A stretch of 64,000 nucleotides of DNA from Nymphaea colorata (GCF_008831285.2 NC_045146.1:9312972-9376971); one strand, 5' to 3'. Shown: positions 14,059 through 26,834, numbered from the stretch's first letter. Numbers and translations: made by a program. The notes: a model not told the origin generated them from the letters alone.

Positions 14059-14790
14059 CGAAGGATTAATTGAAATTGTGCTTCACAATCCAAAAGTCCA
14101 TTTCACCTTTAACATGGGCATTTTAAAAACAATGTTGATTTAGCTCCATTACATCTTCATTAGCTTATCACATTCTAACTTCCCAATTTTTTACCCAATA
14201 TTGTACCCCTCGCCATGGGTGTGTCCTAACCAATACCTTGAGCATTGAGAGTTATTCTCCCATGCTTAGCTTAATTATGTTTAGAGAAGCATGTATATGT
14301 GATTTGATACCACTTTGAAACATATTAAAAAATATGCACCTCACTTTAAACTAAGAAGAAAATGTAGGATGCACTAATATGTTTCACCTCATTTTTCCTT
14401 TTTTCATTTTCTTTTGGAAACAGTGGTGGACCCACACTAACATGACAGCTTAAAATACTTTTTGCTTGTCTAGTGAATGGCTAAGGATAATGGTTCATGT
14501 CCTATGATACTTTAGAATACCCACGCGAGGATAATTATGCCACCTTACTTATACAGCCAAAGGCAGTTGGGTAGCCGATGCCCATGATTCCAGTTTCTAA
14601 GTCCACCCCATGCACAAACCTCACACTACTAAATGCAACAAGAGCAGATAACAAATACATGATTATAATAAGCACAATTACATGAATAATCATGTAGCAT
14701 CACACGTAAGAGAATCTTTCACAGCATGCATCAAGAACTGAAGTAAAAGTTGGATTTGATTCATAATATCTGCAAAGTCTTTTTCACATA
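14059..14790 (-). repeat. Right arm of the inverted repeat, inner part
   Basis: Reverse complement of about 8225-9034 with moderate divergence. It begins with GGATTAATTGAAATTGTG at 14063 and ends with CTTTTTCACATA at the insertion point of the element at 14791. The corresponding uninterrupted site in the left arm (about 8213-8225) reads TCACAAAAGAAAAA in reverse complement, which shows that the material between 14791 and 20923 was inserted later. Confidence 0.85.
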
Positions 14791-15180
14791 GGGGTCGTTT
14801 GATGGCCTGGAAATCTCCTGTAACGAAGGAGAAAAAATTCAAGTATTTGAAAATTTTATCATTCAATCAAACATAGAGAAATTTTTTTTACAGTTAAAGT
14901 TGAAAACGGAAATATGTTTCCAGAAAAAAAATTTCAGCCAGAGGGTGGAAAAATTTTTCCAGAATTATTTTTTTGACCGTTGCTGGCCTCCGCCTCCTCG
15001 CACATTCCTTCCTCCACCTCCTCGCTTGTTCCTTCCTCTGCCTCCCTTCTTGCTCCCCGTCAGCTCTCCTCAACGCCATGCTTCTTCATCGGCTGGTGGT
15101 CTGTGCTCGTTGTTGGCATTTCCGAACGACATTAGATCTCAATGGTAAGCAGTCGACTCAAAGAATCAAAACCTCATCTA

Positions 15181-15320
15181 CAAGGGAAAGAGGAAGAAGG
15201 GAACGAAGGGGAAAGAGGAAGAAGGGAACGAAAAGGAAAGAGGAAGAAAGAGGACGAAGGGGAAAGAGGAAGAAAGAGGATGAAGGGGAAAGAGGAAGAA
15301 CGAAGGGGAAAGGGCATCGT
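15181..15320 (+). repeat. Purine-only minisatellite
   Basis: Five to six imperfect copies of a 24-27 bp unit close to GGGAAAGAGGAAGAAGG plus AACGAA. The purine strand bias creates long open frames on both strands (14973-15569, 15142-15405, 15158-15421), which are low-complexity artefacts. Confidence 0.75.
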
Positions 15321-15394
15321 CTGTCATGTTTCATCTTCTCCAGCAGCCGCTCCCCCTCCTCCTCTAGCCGCATCTTCTTCTTCCTCCTCCCTCC

Positions 15395-16014
15395 TGTTGA
15401 GATGAAAGTAATTGGACACAAATCTACGAAAATAATTCAAAAACAAACTATACCCCAAACAGATCATGCAATAAACAACGAATCAATGACCAAACAATCC
15501 AACCAAACTAATCACAATCACAAACTGCATGAGAAATTTTTTATGTGGAAAAACCCCTCAAAACAGTAAGGGTAAAAAACCATGGGGGTATTATGACAAA
15601 AAAACAATCCACTATAATCAATGATAGAAGTTATTCCACGAGGGGCTACACAAAGCCAACCCTTAAACAATAATGTCTCATCAAAACTATATGAGATAAA
15701 CAAAGAGAATATCACCGATAGAACGCAGAAATCGTGGATTGGGAGGAGATAAGTCTGGCTTCCTCCTTGATATCAAATCTTGCTTAAGCCAAGTGCTCGC
15801 AGTCTTCTCTTCCTTTTCTCCTTCTCTCCTCTTGTTGTGCAGCCACATAAGAGATCTCCCGTTTCTTTTTCCCCAAAAGAAAAGACATGAGAGAGAGAGA
15901 CATGAGAGAGAGATTGAGGGCACCATCGGGTGCCCTCCCTTTTCCTCCACCCGTCACTTAAGTGACGGGTCGGATCGGGTCGGGTCCTCTCTTGAGGCTG
16001 GACCCAACCCAAAA
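15395..16014 (-). repeat. Copia A 3' LTR
   Basis: About 620 bp, matching 20054-20657 throughout. The outer edge TGTTGAGATG is preceded by the duplication CCTCC. The inner edge is worn: CCCAAAA here against CTCAACA in the other LTR. It contains GAGAGAGAGA runs at 15890-15915 and a GTCACTTAAGTGAC palindrome at 15953-15966. Confidence 0.9.
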
Positions 16015-16029
16015 AACTCCCCCTCCAGC

Positions 16030-19000
16030 CTCAAGTGAGGGAACATGCTTGCAAAATGAACAAAATTAGTATACTGCCTTAAAGGCAGTCATCCCAACTA
16101 AGTCTCTACACATGTCATGCTTCTCTTTAGGTAGAGACTTCGTCATCATATCTGCAGGATTATTATCTGTATGGATCTTATCAAGAACAAGCTGCTTCGA
16201 CTATAGAACATCACGTATCCAATGATACCTCACGTCTATGTGTTTTGACCTTTCATTAAAAGTAGAATTATTTCCAAGGTGAATAGCACTCTGACTGTCA
16301 CAGTAAAGCATATACTCGTATTGACTGAACTGAAGTTCCTGCATGAACCTCTTCATCCATAATAACTCCTTGCTCGCCTCTGTAGCTACAATAAACTCTA
16401 CTTCAGTGATAGATAATGCTACACATTTTTTAAGTCAGGATTACCAAGAAACTGCACCACCTGCATATGTCAATAAATAGCCGGATATAGATCTTCTCTC
16501 ATCAATGTCTCCTGTCATGTCTAAATCTATATAGCCAATAAGAATAGATTTTTCTGCCCCAAAACAAAGTGAAAAACTGCTAGTCCCACGAAGATATCTC
16601 AAAATCCATTTAACTGCTTCCTAGTGTTTTTTCCTGGATTTGAGACAAACCGACTAACAACTCCAATTGAGTCAACAATATCAAGTCTAGTACATACCAT
16701 AGTATATATCAAACTACTTGTGGCTGAGGCATAGAGAATTTTCTCCATATCTTTCTTTTCTAAATCTGTCTTTGGACTCTGCTTGGTGCTGAACTTGAAA
16801 TGCACTGCAAAAAGGGTGCTAACAAGCTTTGCATTGTCCATGTGAAATCTTTGAAGTACCTTTTCAATGTACTTCTCCTGAGATAGCCATAGCTTCTTCG
16901 ACTTCTTATCTCGCGTGATCTTCATACCCAAAATCTAACCAGCAGGTCCCAGGTCCTTCATAACAAAAGACTTGCTCAACTACAATTTCAAACTTGAAAT
17001 TCTCGATATATTGTTGCCAACAATAAGCATGTCATCAACATAAATCAACAAAATGACAAAATCATCACCTGAGAATTTTTTCACAACGACGCAGTGATTT
17101 GAAGTAGTCTTGGTGTAGCCATACTCCCCCATAAATGACTCGAACTTCTTGTACCACTGCCTAGGTGCCTGCTTCAGACTATACAAGCTTTTCTTTAATA
17201 TGCAAACATGGTTTTTTTTACCTTTTACAATAAAACCTTCGGGCTGCATCATGTAAATTTCCTCATCAATATCACTATGAAGAAAAGCTGTCTTCACATC
17301 CATCTGCTCGATCTCCAAATCAAGACTGGCTGCCAAACTGAGAACAATTCTGATAGACGACATCTTGACCACCGGTGAGAATATCTCATCAAAGTCAACT
17401 CCCTTCCTCTAATTGAACCCCTTCACAACCAACCTAACTTTGAATCTTGGGTTTAGAGAGCTTTCATCATGTTTCACTCTAAAAACTCATTTGCTTCTCA
17501 ATGCCCTCTTGTCTTGAGGCAACTTTACAAGCTCGAAGGTGTGGTTGTCGTAAAGTGACTATATCTCATCTTTCATGGCTTCCATCTACTTTTCCTTGTG
17601 CACATCATGCATAGCTTCTTCATATCATTTAGGCTTACCACTGTCAGTCAACAAAATATAGTCATGTACGGGATATCTAGTTGAGGGACGCTGCTCCCTC
17701 GTGGATCTCTGATCTGCATTTAAGGAAAAACCCTCCAAATTCTGATCGTCATCTGAATTAGGAATATCTAGCATGTTTACTTGTCCTTCTCTATCATGTA
17801 TCTGCTCAATAGCATCATCTGGAACTGCTTTTGGAGTATTCTGCAAGGAAATAGGCTCCACATCAACTAGCTGATAGCTGCTATAAGAAGAATCATTTAT
17901 TGCTTTCTGAATATCCTCAATATTCTGATCTTCATCAAATACCACATCTCTGTTTCTGACAAGCTTTTTCTCAACTGGATCATACAATCTGTAACTAAAT
18001 ACATCATGGCTGTAACCCAAAAACATGCACTGCCTACTTTTTTATTCCAACTTCGATCTCTCATCCTTCGGTATATGCACAAATTCACTGCATCCAAATA
18101 CACGTAAGTGCTCATAAGATACATCCTTCTCATACCAAACTCTATTAAGAACATCACCATCCAAAAGAACATGTGGAGACAAGTTAATCACATAAGCAGC
18201 AGTATGTAATGTTTCACACCAAAAAGAATCAGATAACTTGCTTCAGATAGAAGACATCTAACTCTCTCCATGAGTGTCATGTTCATTCTTTCTGCCACGC
18301 CATTCAACCGAGGAGTCTTAGGTGGAGTCTTCTGGTGTTTGATGCCCTGAGTTCTACAATACTCATCAAATGGACCAATATATTCTTTCTCATTATCACT
18401 TCGAACACACTTCAACTTCTTTCCTAACTGCCTTTCAACCAGTGCATGAAAGTCCTTAAAAACACAAAGGACTTGGTCTTTCCTCTTCAAAGAATAGACC
18501 CAAACTTTCCTGAAAAAATAAATGTGACAAAATAAAGTGCACCACCATGTGAACTTACTTTCATAGAGCCACATACATCTGTATGAACCAAATCAAGTGC
18601 TTATGACTTTCTGGAAGGTGGATGACTGTTGAAAGAGACCTGCGTCTGCTTCCCTACAAAACAATGACTGCATTTGTCAAGTTTATCATTCTTTACATCT
18701 GACAGAAGATTCTTCTTGATCAAGAATTGCAGTCCTTTGTCATTCATATGTCCCAACCTCTTGTGCCACAACTCAATAGATTTTTCATCCTGTGTCACAT
18801 GCACCATGTCTTTGGAAATTGATGTCTGCATAATATAAAGATTATTGTTGCATTTCTTGCCTCAAACAATAATCAAGGAACTTCGGGTAAGCTTCCACTG
18901 GCCATCACCAAAAGTGTTGTGATACCCTTCTTCATCGAGCCTTCTTGTAAAGATAAGGTTCAGATGCTTGTCAGGTGCATGCCTTACATCTGTCAGCTTC

Positions 19001-20034
19001 AATAGGGCTCCATTCGCATTCTTAAGAATGACGTCGACTCTGCCTACAACCTGAGACAAAGAACCATTACTCATTCTCAAAGTGCCAAAATCACCAGAAA
19101 TATATGAAGAGAAAAAATCCTTATGGGAAGTAACATGAAGAGCTGAACCACTATCAACAAGCCAACAAGTATCATCTCTGGCAACATTAACTATGTCAGC
19201 ATCACAAACAATGAACATTTCATGCTATGCTTCTCGGTCATTTTTCTTCTCTTGTTTCTCCCCAATTTTATTCTCCTTCTTCAACTAGAAGCAATACTTC
19301 TTTATGTGTCATTTCTTTCCATAGTGGTGGCATTCCAAATTCTTATATCTGGATCTGGACTTGCTTTTGTTTTTATCTCTGCCTCTGACACTCTTGAATT
19401 TACTCCTCCCTCTGTTCTCTATGAAAAGAACCTCTGTCTGAGAAAAGCAGGCCTGAGATTTTCTTCTCATCTCCTTATTGAGAATACCTGACTTAACAGT
19501 CTCTAAAAAAACAACCCCATTAGATGCAGAATTAATAAGCAAAACTCTAAATGTCTCACACGAATCAGGCAAAGTAGCAATCAATAATAATCCCAAAATC
19601 TCATCTTCAAATTTAACACCCATACTAGATAACTGACTGGTGATCCCCTAAAAATCATTTAGAAAATCTGACACTGAACTGCCCTCCCCGAATCTCAAAT
19701 TCATCAATCTTTTTAGAAGAAATAATTTATTACTTCTTGTCTTGGAGGCATAAAGATTTTCTAATTTTACCCACAAACTACATGCATGATTTTCATCTTG
19801 GATATGGTTATAAACATTTTCATCCACAAATTGTCGAATGAAACCACAAACTTGTTCGTGTTCAAATTCTCATTCCTCGTCAGACTTAGAATCGGGTTTT
19901 TCTTTGAAAAAAACTGGGAGGTGCATAGCCTTCACATATAAGAGATCTTTCATCTTATTTTTCTATAGACTATAATTAGTCCCATTTAAGCTAATCATAC
20001 GGCTAGTACCAAAATCAATTTTGTTATCCACCAT
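16030..20034 (-). pseudogene. Copia A gag-pol polyprotein relict
   Basis: The start is ATG at 20034, right after the primer site, reading MVDNKIDFGTSRMISLNG. Order: gag (20034-19310) with a zinc knuckle ECHHYGKKxHIKKYC whose second Cys is Tyr; protease (CWLVDSGSALHVT, near 19160); zinc-binding pre-integrase (ELWHKRLGHM...CSHCFVGKQ, 18790-18650); integrase core (CVRSDNEKEYIG, LNGVAERMN, 18420-18280); RT (MDVKTAFLHSDIDEEIYM, SLYSLKQAPRQWYKKF, intact YVDD near 17045, 17372-16600); RNase H remnants to about 16030. One frame holds from gag to about 18600, broken only by stops that replace Trp or Gln codons. Two frameshifts follow, near 18590 and 18200. It cannot make a full polyprotein. Confidence 0.9.
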
Positions 20035-20038
20035 ATTG

Positions 20039-20050
20039 ACTCTGATACCA
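20039..20050 (-). other. Copia A primer binding site
   Basis: The coding strand reads TGGTATCAGAGT, three bases inside the 5' LTR. It matches the complement of the plant initiator-Met tRNA 3' end except the last base. Confidence 0.85.
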
Positions 20051-20053
20051 CTC

Positions 20054-20657
20054 TGTTGGGATGAAAGTAATTGGACACGAATCCACAAAAATAATTCAAC
20101 AACAAACTATAGCTCAAACAGATCATGCAATAAGCAACGAATCAACGACCAAGCAATCCAACCAAACTAATCACAATCACAAACTGCACGAAAAATTTTT
20201 TACGTGGAAAAACCCCTCAAAACAATGAGGGTAAAAAACCACGGGGGTACTAATCAATGATAAAAGTTATCCCACGAGGGGCTACACAAAGCCAACCCTC
20301 AAACAATAATATCTCATCAAAACTATATGAGATAAACAAAGAAAATATCACCGATAGAATGCAGAAATCGTGGATTGAGAGGAGATGGATCTGGCTTCCT
20401 CTTTGATATCAAATCTTGCTCAAGTCAAGTGCTTGCAGTCTTCTCTTCTTTGCCTTCCTCTTCTCCTTCTCTCCTCTTGTTGTGCAGCCACACTAGATCT
20501 CCCCTTTGTTTTTCCCCAAAAGAAAAGACGTGAGAGAGAGAGGCGTGAGAGAGAGATTGGGGGCACCATCGGGTGCCCTCCCTTTTCCTCCGCCCGTCAC
20601 TTAAGTGACGAGTCGGATCGGGTCGGGTCCTCTCTTGAGGCTGGACCCGACTCAACA
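20054..20657 (-). repeat. Copia A 5' LTR
   Basis: About 604 bp with TGTTG...CAACA-type ends and the CCTCC duplication beyond its outer edge. This LTR would carry the element promoter on the minus strand; no convincing TATA box was picked out. Confidence 0.9.
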
Positions 20658-20923
20658 CCTCCTTCCCTTTTTCCTCCGCCTCCCTTCTTCCTCCATCCTT
20701 CCCTTCTTCCTCTTTTCCCCTCGTTCTTCCTCTTTCCCCTTAGTTTCCACCATTCCAACTTTTTTTCATCAAACGATTAAATTTGTTTTTAGAAATATAA
20801 GTTCAACTTAACAAACACAACATGGTTTTGGAAATATGGAATTTTATTTCCATTCATCAATTCCAGAAATAAATTTCTGAAAACTTTTTTCCATTTCTAT
20901 TTTTCCAGCCATCAAACTGGCCC

Positions 20924-21332
20924 ATAAGAAAAAGAAATGTTAACCAGAATGCTAACTATAAGCTAAATGCCTTCTAAAAATATACAATATATTGTTTAGT
21001 AAATTTAATTACACACATTGCACGTAAATGGCTTTCTATCTCATAAAGTAGTAAAGCACAACTACAATTTAAAATCAAAAGAAATGGAATTGCAATCAGG
21101 GAACACTCAAGGAAAATTATAAGCAGAAAACAAAGTTATGGACAATGAAACAATACAAGTTAGGTCATAAGCATCATCAAGTACATTTGCAACCCAAACA
21201 ACCAAATAATAGCAGACAAATTAAAACTAATGAAGACAATGGTAACAGTATGGGAGTGAAAGACAAGAAGATAGCAAAAATCAATATATCTCGCACACCT
21301 CACAAGCCTCGCATACAAGCATAAAAAATGGA
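20924..21332 (-). repeat. Right arm of the inverted repeat, outer part
   Basis: Continues the arm interrupted at 14790, in reverse complement of about 7812-8222. Landmarks are AACACTCAAGGAAAATT near 21100 and CGCATACAAGCATAAAAA near 21309. Past 21332 the match to the sequence left of 7812 is lost. Confidence 0.85.
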
Positions 21333-21392
21333 ATGAAGATGAAAAATCTCTTATCGCTCTTCAGCAGCTAAGATTGAAAAGGGAAAAACCTA

Positions 21393-21498
21393 CAGCCAGA
21401 ACCAAGGGTCACTGAAGCAGGAAGACAAGCTTCATGAATCCAAACCAGCCAGAACCGAGGTTCGCTGAAGCAGGAAGACAAGCTTCATGAATCCAAAC
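21393..21498 (+). repeat. 53-bp tandem duplication
   Basis: Two adjacent 53-bp units (21393-21445 and 21446-21498), each starting CAGCCAGAACC and ending CATGAATCCAAAC, with about three differences. No coding role is seen. Confidence 0.85.
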
Positions 21499-21821
21499 AT
21501 ATGACACATGAAAGGATTCAAAAGCTTACATCGTCCAATTGAGTATGTGTTCACCAAGTACAATCACTGAGCAATATCCTCAAAGGCCATTACAGAACCA
21601 TGTTAACATGTGCATCTGTGCACGTGTGTGTGTGTGTCTCTTAGGTACTTAGACATAAAGTTCACATTTGATCTGTTAGCACATTTGACAAAAATAAACA
21701 CAAACATCCACTCAAAAATTCATAAAATTATCCACAAAATATTAACTCGGAATGTGCTTATTATTTTCATTAATTGCCATGTCTACATTCTACTAAACAA
21801 ATATTAATGTAAAGAACTATG

Positions 21822-21942
<121 letters not shown>

Positions 21943-22190
21943 TGTGTGCGTGTATATATAAAACACATATGCATATTTTTTTATAATTTTATTGTCTTAG
22001 ATCCTTAAACATAAAGATCACATTTGATCCATTCGTACTTTGTGGAAAATATACACAAACATCTACTAAAAAACTGGTAATATCATCATCAAAATATTAA
22101 CTGGAAATGAGCTTTTATTTTATTAATCGCTATATATTCAATCCTACTAAAAAATATTGATATAAAATACTTATACAGACACACACCCAT

Positions 22191-22270
22191 ATCTATCTCT
22201 TGCACTCTCTCACTCTCTCTATCTCTCTCTCTCTCACTCTCTCTCTATCTCTCTATCTCTCTCTCTCTAT

Positions 22271-22298
<28 letters not shown>
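22191..22298. repeat. Compound (TC)n-(AC)n microsatellite
   Basis: Interrupted TC repeats to about 22269, then AC repeats to 22298, followed by ATAC repeats and a TG run. Confidence 0.95.
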
Positions 22299-22303
<5 letters not shown>

Positions 22304-25129
22304 TACATACATAAGTGTGTGTGTGCACATATTTTTTATTTTTATTAATTGCTATATATCAAATTCTACTAAATAAATATTATATAAAGAATTTACACAC
22401 ACACCCCAAAAGATTTGGCAATCTCAGCAATAAAAAATTGGTCAACTGAAATTTTTTTCGATTCTTATAAATTGATATTTATTTTCATTTGCTAAAAGAA
22501 AGCTCGAGTTGTCGTGATAAACTACAAGCCAGCTTTAAACTTTCACCTAATGTTTAGACATGCCTATGGCAAAGGAAAAAAATAAACATGCTCAACCTCT
22601 CCATCAAGAAGGCGATCAATAACAATAATGCTTAGTAAAAATAAATAATCATAATAGGCTATGATTTAGAAACTATGAAATAGTAGCCAAACGTATATAT
22701 GATAGTAAGTTTATAACCCTTATCCAAAAGCGAATTAGAAAACCAGATAAAAAAAACGTCAACAAGATGGTTAAAAAATTATAAATCAAGCAAGGAACAA
22801 CCTAAATAAGCAAAACAAAAATAACTTATAGGTAGAAAACAACAACTATGAAAGGGTAAAACAATTAAAAATCAAGCACGAAGCAGCATCAAGAAGATCT
22901 TACGTATCCCAACCACAAGTTGGCACCATTTGCACAAATAATAAGAGAAGGCAATCGCCTGACCCCCCATAAAATGAGTAACAAACTGCTGACACTTCTG
23001 GAAACAGTCGAGATTTGCACCTCACATTTTCAAAATGCATGCATGGAAAAAATTCAGACGCTGACCAACATTTTTGTCTATAACATGGATGTGACTATCA
23101 AACCTTCAATTTGTCAGCAACTTTTTCACAATCCATTCTTGAGAGTCAGTAGATTATGCGATATTATTCAAAATGGTCTTCTCTAATATATTTATCAAAC
23201 ACAAAGTACTCATTCATGCACTAGCACCTTACCAGAAGTTTGAACAACTAAAACTTTGACGGAAAACAACACAATTCACAATGCCAAGAGATTGCACCAC
23301 ATCTTCTTTTATAGTTTCAGTTGACGTTGTAGTTAAGGCAAGTACAGGAATGGTAAGGAACTGCTGCTTCAAAATTCCAAGACTCTGAACATTTTCACAG
23401 CATTTAGAAACATTGGTTCAAAGTCACTATGACAATGTAAGCTGTAGAGCATTTGCACTCAAAATTCTAAGAATCACATTTAATTCAAACCTGATAATCT
23501 AGTATGAAATCATGCCCTCACTGGCCAACATAGTTAGTAAATCTTGGTACAATCACATTGGTTCAAAATTACTATTCTCGCTAGTAACTCCACCATATGC
23601 AAGCTACCCAGGAGCCTCTACAAATTATCACTTCTGCAGGAAAAAAAATTGTACCAAGAGAAGATAATCCAACCAAAAGGGGGAAAAAAAAAGAGAAAGA
23701 GAAGAAGAAATATGATGAAGACTTTCTACTTCTTATGCCGTTGCAGTCCATATTACATATTTAATCAAACAATGAGAACATAATTGCAGTGGAAGACTGT
23801 TGCCTTATCCCACACAAATTTCCTTATCCCACACAAAGGACCATATGTTCTTATGGGAATAGCGTTGCCTAATCCATGCAAGTGCCAGCAGCTTTGGTGA
23901 CTTTGTTAACATATATCTGTACTATTTCACCTAAACTTATTAATGCAAAACCACGTAACAGCAAAACGGTACATTTGGCTAATGAGTTGAGCCTGAAAAT
24001 AGGATGGATCTATTTTACCTTCATCACATACTCAACATGAAACACTCAAATACAAACCAATAAACTTAGACCTGTTTGGATCTGTGGCCAGATTCCAGGC
24101 CACATTTAATCTGGAACCATGCGTTTGATTTTAACCTAAGATGAACCAATACAGGTCCAAATCATTTTCCTTCATCTCAGGCAATGATGTTATCATCAAA
24201 CACTCATTATGGTTAACCAGCATCATCTAAGACCAATTCTCACATCAGTCCAATTTCCCCTACTCAACATCCATACCCCGAACCAGTATAGTGACACTTA
24301 GACCTTAACCAAGATTAGCCACCTCAGAACCACAGGCTGCAAGACTTACAAGCAAATAGGAAAAGTGAATAAGCACAAACATGAGATGTACAAAAAGTAC
24401 ACTAAAAAGAAGATTATGTTAAAACAACTCAGGCCCCCTTTTGGTTCTTTATAAGCTTCTTTGATCTTTATGCGTACAAATCCATAAGCTGATTGAGTAA
24501 ACTAAGGCCATGCATGTTCTTTGATGATTTATGCAGTCACAACATCCAAAATAACACCAAAACAAATAATTGTATGCGTTTAGCTAACTTGAAGCAAAGA
24601 GGAGGCAATGGATTTGAAGGGAAGGCTGCTTTTGTCCTTCAACGTTAGCAAATCATCTCATTGATACCAGTGCGACAGTTGGGCTTAACCAAAATATGGC
24701 CACACAATGTAAATATCCATATGGAATTACCAAATACAGGCAATGGAGGTCGTTTGGACTTTGTTAGTGATGGGGATAAAGCTTTTTGCCAAACCAGAGT
24801 ATGACCCACGTAGTTGTATGTACAATAGCGGCTGTAACTGTAGCAATTGACACAAAAATTGTATTACTCTAGTAAAGTAGTCACACACTTCATGGATGGT
24901 GAAGTTTCCCAGCTATTGCCCGTAGCTTAGGTCTCTTCTCAAAGGTTTGCATGAAAGTGTGCATTGCAATTACAATGCTCATTCACCATCAAGGTCTCAT
25001 CTTCTTTTCTAACCACTATTAGTCTCCCCAAAAGAGAAAGTGGTTGTCAATCATGTCGTCTTCTTATCCTTCTTCGGGTATAAATAACCCATCCTAAGGA
25101 AGAATATCGGCAATGAATGAAAATAAATG
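22299..25129. other. Gene-free stretch
   Basis: AT-rich sequence without recognisable coding motifs. Frames at 22920-23186 and 23544-23783 look non-coding. The stretches beginning GACCTGTTTGGATCTGTGG (24070) and GGCCCCCTTTTGGTTC (24433) resemble MITE termini, but no matching opposite ends were found. Confidence 0.4.
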
Positions 25130-25740
25130 GTGAGAATAGATGAAAACAAATTTGTAACCATGCACTTATTTATTTGAACACAGGTGGGAATGAATCATCG
25201 ACCAACAAATCATGTCACATCAATCTACAATAAGTTTGTGATGAATAAATGCCCGATCAAACGCTGAACATTTTAGTTCATGTATCATGAGTACGTAAGA
25301 CATGTCATAAACACAAAACAAATTTGAAGCATAATTTAATATGGATAGAGGAAGTTGCGTTGAATAAGCAACTTTGACTAGTGATTTTGGTGCATGCATG
25401 TGAACTGGTGGAAAATGGAAATAGATGAACCTTCAACATAGTTACTTGAGTAGAGGTGGGAATGAGCATTTACCAATTCCCAAATATCTGATGCCAAATC
25501 TTATGAAGAAAACGAGTGCAAGTAACTTACTATATATACTACAAGTCATGACTAAAACAATTTTTTGATACGAAGTCTGATTAAATATCCAACATTTAAT
25601 TCAAACTTCATGAGTAAGTAAATTTAAACATAAACATCAAACAAATTTAGAGGATAAATTAATTTAGGTGGCAAGTTCAGCAATGGGCATGTGGTGTTGC
25701 ACCATGACACTACTTCATATTAACAAAAATGTTGGTGAAA
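25130..25740 (+). repeat. Diverged tandem duplication of about 300 bp
   Basis: Two consecutive stretches share ordered words: AATAGATGAA, GAGGTGGGAATGA or CAGGTGGGAATGA, AACAAATTTGAAGC against AACAAATTTAGAGG, ATAATTTAATATGG against TAAATTAATTTAGG, and GCATGTG. Identity is modest. It is followed at 25829-25849 by an A tract of about 21 bases. Confidence 0.5.
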
Positions 25741-26240
25741 ATACAAAGCAAATGCAAGGCGTACACATCTTTCATTCCTTTATTGCCAAAAAGTAAGGAG
25801 ATATTTACGTAAGATCAAGATTTACAAAAAAAAAAAAAAAAAAAAAGGGATTGCAAGCAGTCCTGCGTAATCTACGTTTCTTGTAGGGGAACTCTGCCTA
25901 CCTCTATAGAGCACTATCTTTTAGTATCACCACTATTCTCAATGATTGCATACAACTGTTGCTAAAAACCCAAACCATATACACAACAAGTTCTGTGGGC
26001 ATGGTTCAAGTAATAAAATTAAAGATTATATATTCTAGTAACTCTATATGGCTGCAATATGATGCCATTGGTTCCACCACGAAGCCACATTGCTCCTTGG
26101 GCAATGACTCTTCATCATGCGCATGTATAGTTTTTGTGGCCCTACTTTATCTCTCCTTTTTTGTCTATTTTTTATTTGATAACCTTTCTATGATGCATTT
26201 TGTTTTTTTACACCCATAATCAGTGCATGACATCTGAATC

Positions 26241-26518
26241 AGAGGTGGGCATCGGGCCGGGCCGGGCCGACCTGATATTTGAAACCCGGGCCCGGACCTG
26301 ATCCGGCCCGACTCGGTAATAATAAAATAATATTTTTTTAATTATAAAAGAATTTTTTTAAATATAAAATATATTTGTTAGTAATAAATATACATTATTA
26401 AAATAAAAAAATTAATAAGTATTTTTTAATCCTTAATGGGCCGGGCCCAGGCTGACCCGGGCCCAAACCAGGAAGGGTCCCGGGCCCCCACCAGCGGCCC
26501 AGCCCGGGGTCCAGCCCT
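26241..26518. mobile_element. GC-ended MITE candidate (hAT-like)
   Basis: GC-rich ends enclose an AT-rich core. The left end reads AGAGGTGGGCATCGGGCC; the right end in reverse complement reads AGGGCTGGACCCCGGGCT. AGRGNTGG-type ends occur in plant hAT elements. The flanking 8-mers TCTGAATC and ATTGATTC are only partly alike, so the target duplication is not convincing. A related but longer element lies at 60672-61376. Confidence 0.45.
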
Positions 26519-26834
26519 AATTGATTCCTTTTGTAATGAAGCATGATTTCTGATCATTAACAATATTTACCTCTAGGTCATCAAACACAATGTTGTTCTA
26601 TCTCATTTCCTCTAAGATTGTGCAAAAATATTTCACATCGCTCAAGAAACTGAAATATTGTCAAATATAAATATAGGTTCTTCTTAAGGATTGCATGTAT
26701 ACTTTATGCCATTTGGGTGCTAATCGTGTCTGCTTACAAATACTTTTGGCCATATGCAGGCGCCCACTTCTCTTTGTCCTTGCACAACTTCTACAACCAC
26801 TAGTTATTTTGTAATTGATACATGTTAGTCATTT

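Larger units (their letters stand above)
15395..20657 (-). mobile_element. Copia retrotransposon A (Ty1/copia), complete but decayed
   Basis: LTRs at 15395-16014 (3' LTR) and 20054-20657 (5' LTR) flank a minus-strand gag-pol relict. The 5-bp target duplication CCTCC lies at 15390-15394 and 20658-20662. The primer binding site at 20039-20050 reads TGGTATCAGAGT on the coding strand, complementary to initiator-Met tRNA. A purine tract (GGAGGGGGAGTT) abuts the 3' LTR. The first 106 LTR bases show about ten differences by eye, so the insertion is old. It sits inside the DNA element at 14791-20923, itself inside the inverted repeat arm. Confidence 0.93.
14791..20923. mobile_element. DNA element with terminal inverted repeats, split by a copia insertion
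   Basis: The left end starts GGGGTCGTTTGATGGC and the right end, in reverse complement, starts GGGCCAGTTTGATGGC: 13 of 16 bases match. ATA flanks both sides (14788-14790 and 20924-20926), and the intact site in the other arm has AAA there, consistent with a 3-bp target duplication. Without the nested copia element the original length is about 865 bp. It has no coding capacity and is rich in pyrimidine/purine runs. GGG...GTTTG ends with a 3-bp duplication suggest a PIF/Harbinger-like non-autonomous element, but ATA is not the usual TWA target, so the superfamily is uncertain. Confidence 0.65.

Noticed and set aside
14973-15569. 198-codon frame and overlapping frames on both strands
   Set aside because: Produced by the purine-only minisatellite and the start of the copia A LTR; low-complexity R/E/K/G product.
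24060-25300. MITE termini beginning GACCTGTTTGGATC, GGCCCCCTTTTGGTTC and GGTCGTTTGGAC
   Set aside because: Matching opposite ends and target duplications were not found, so boundaries cannot be supported.
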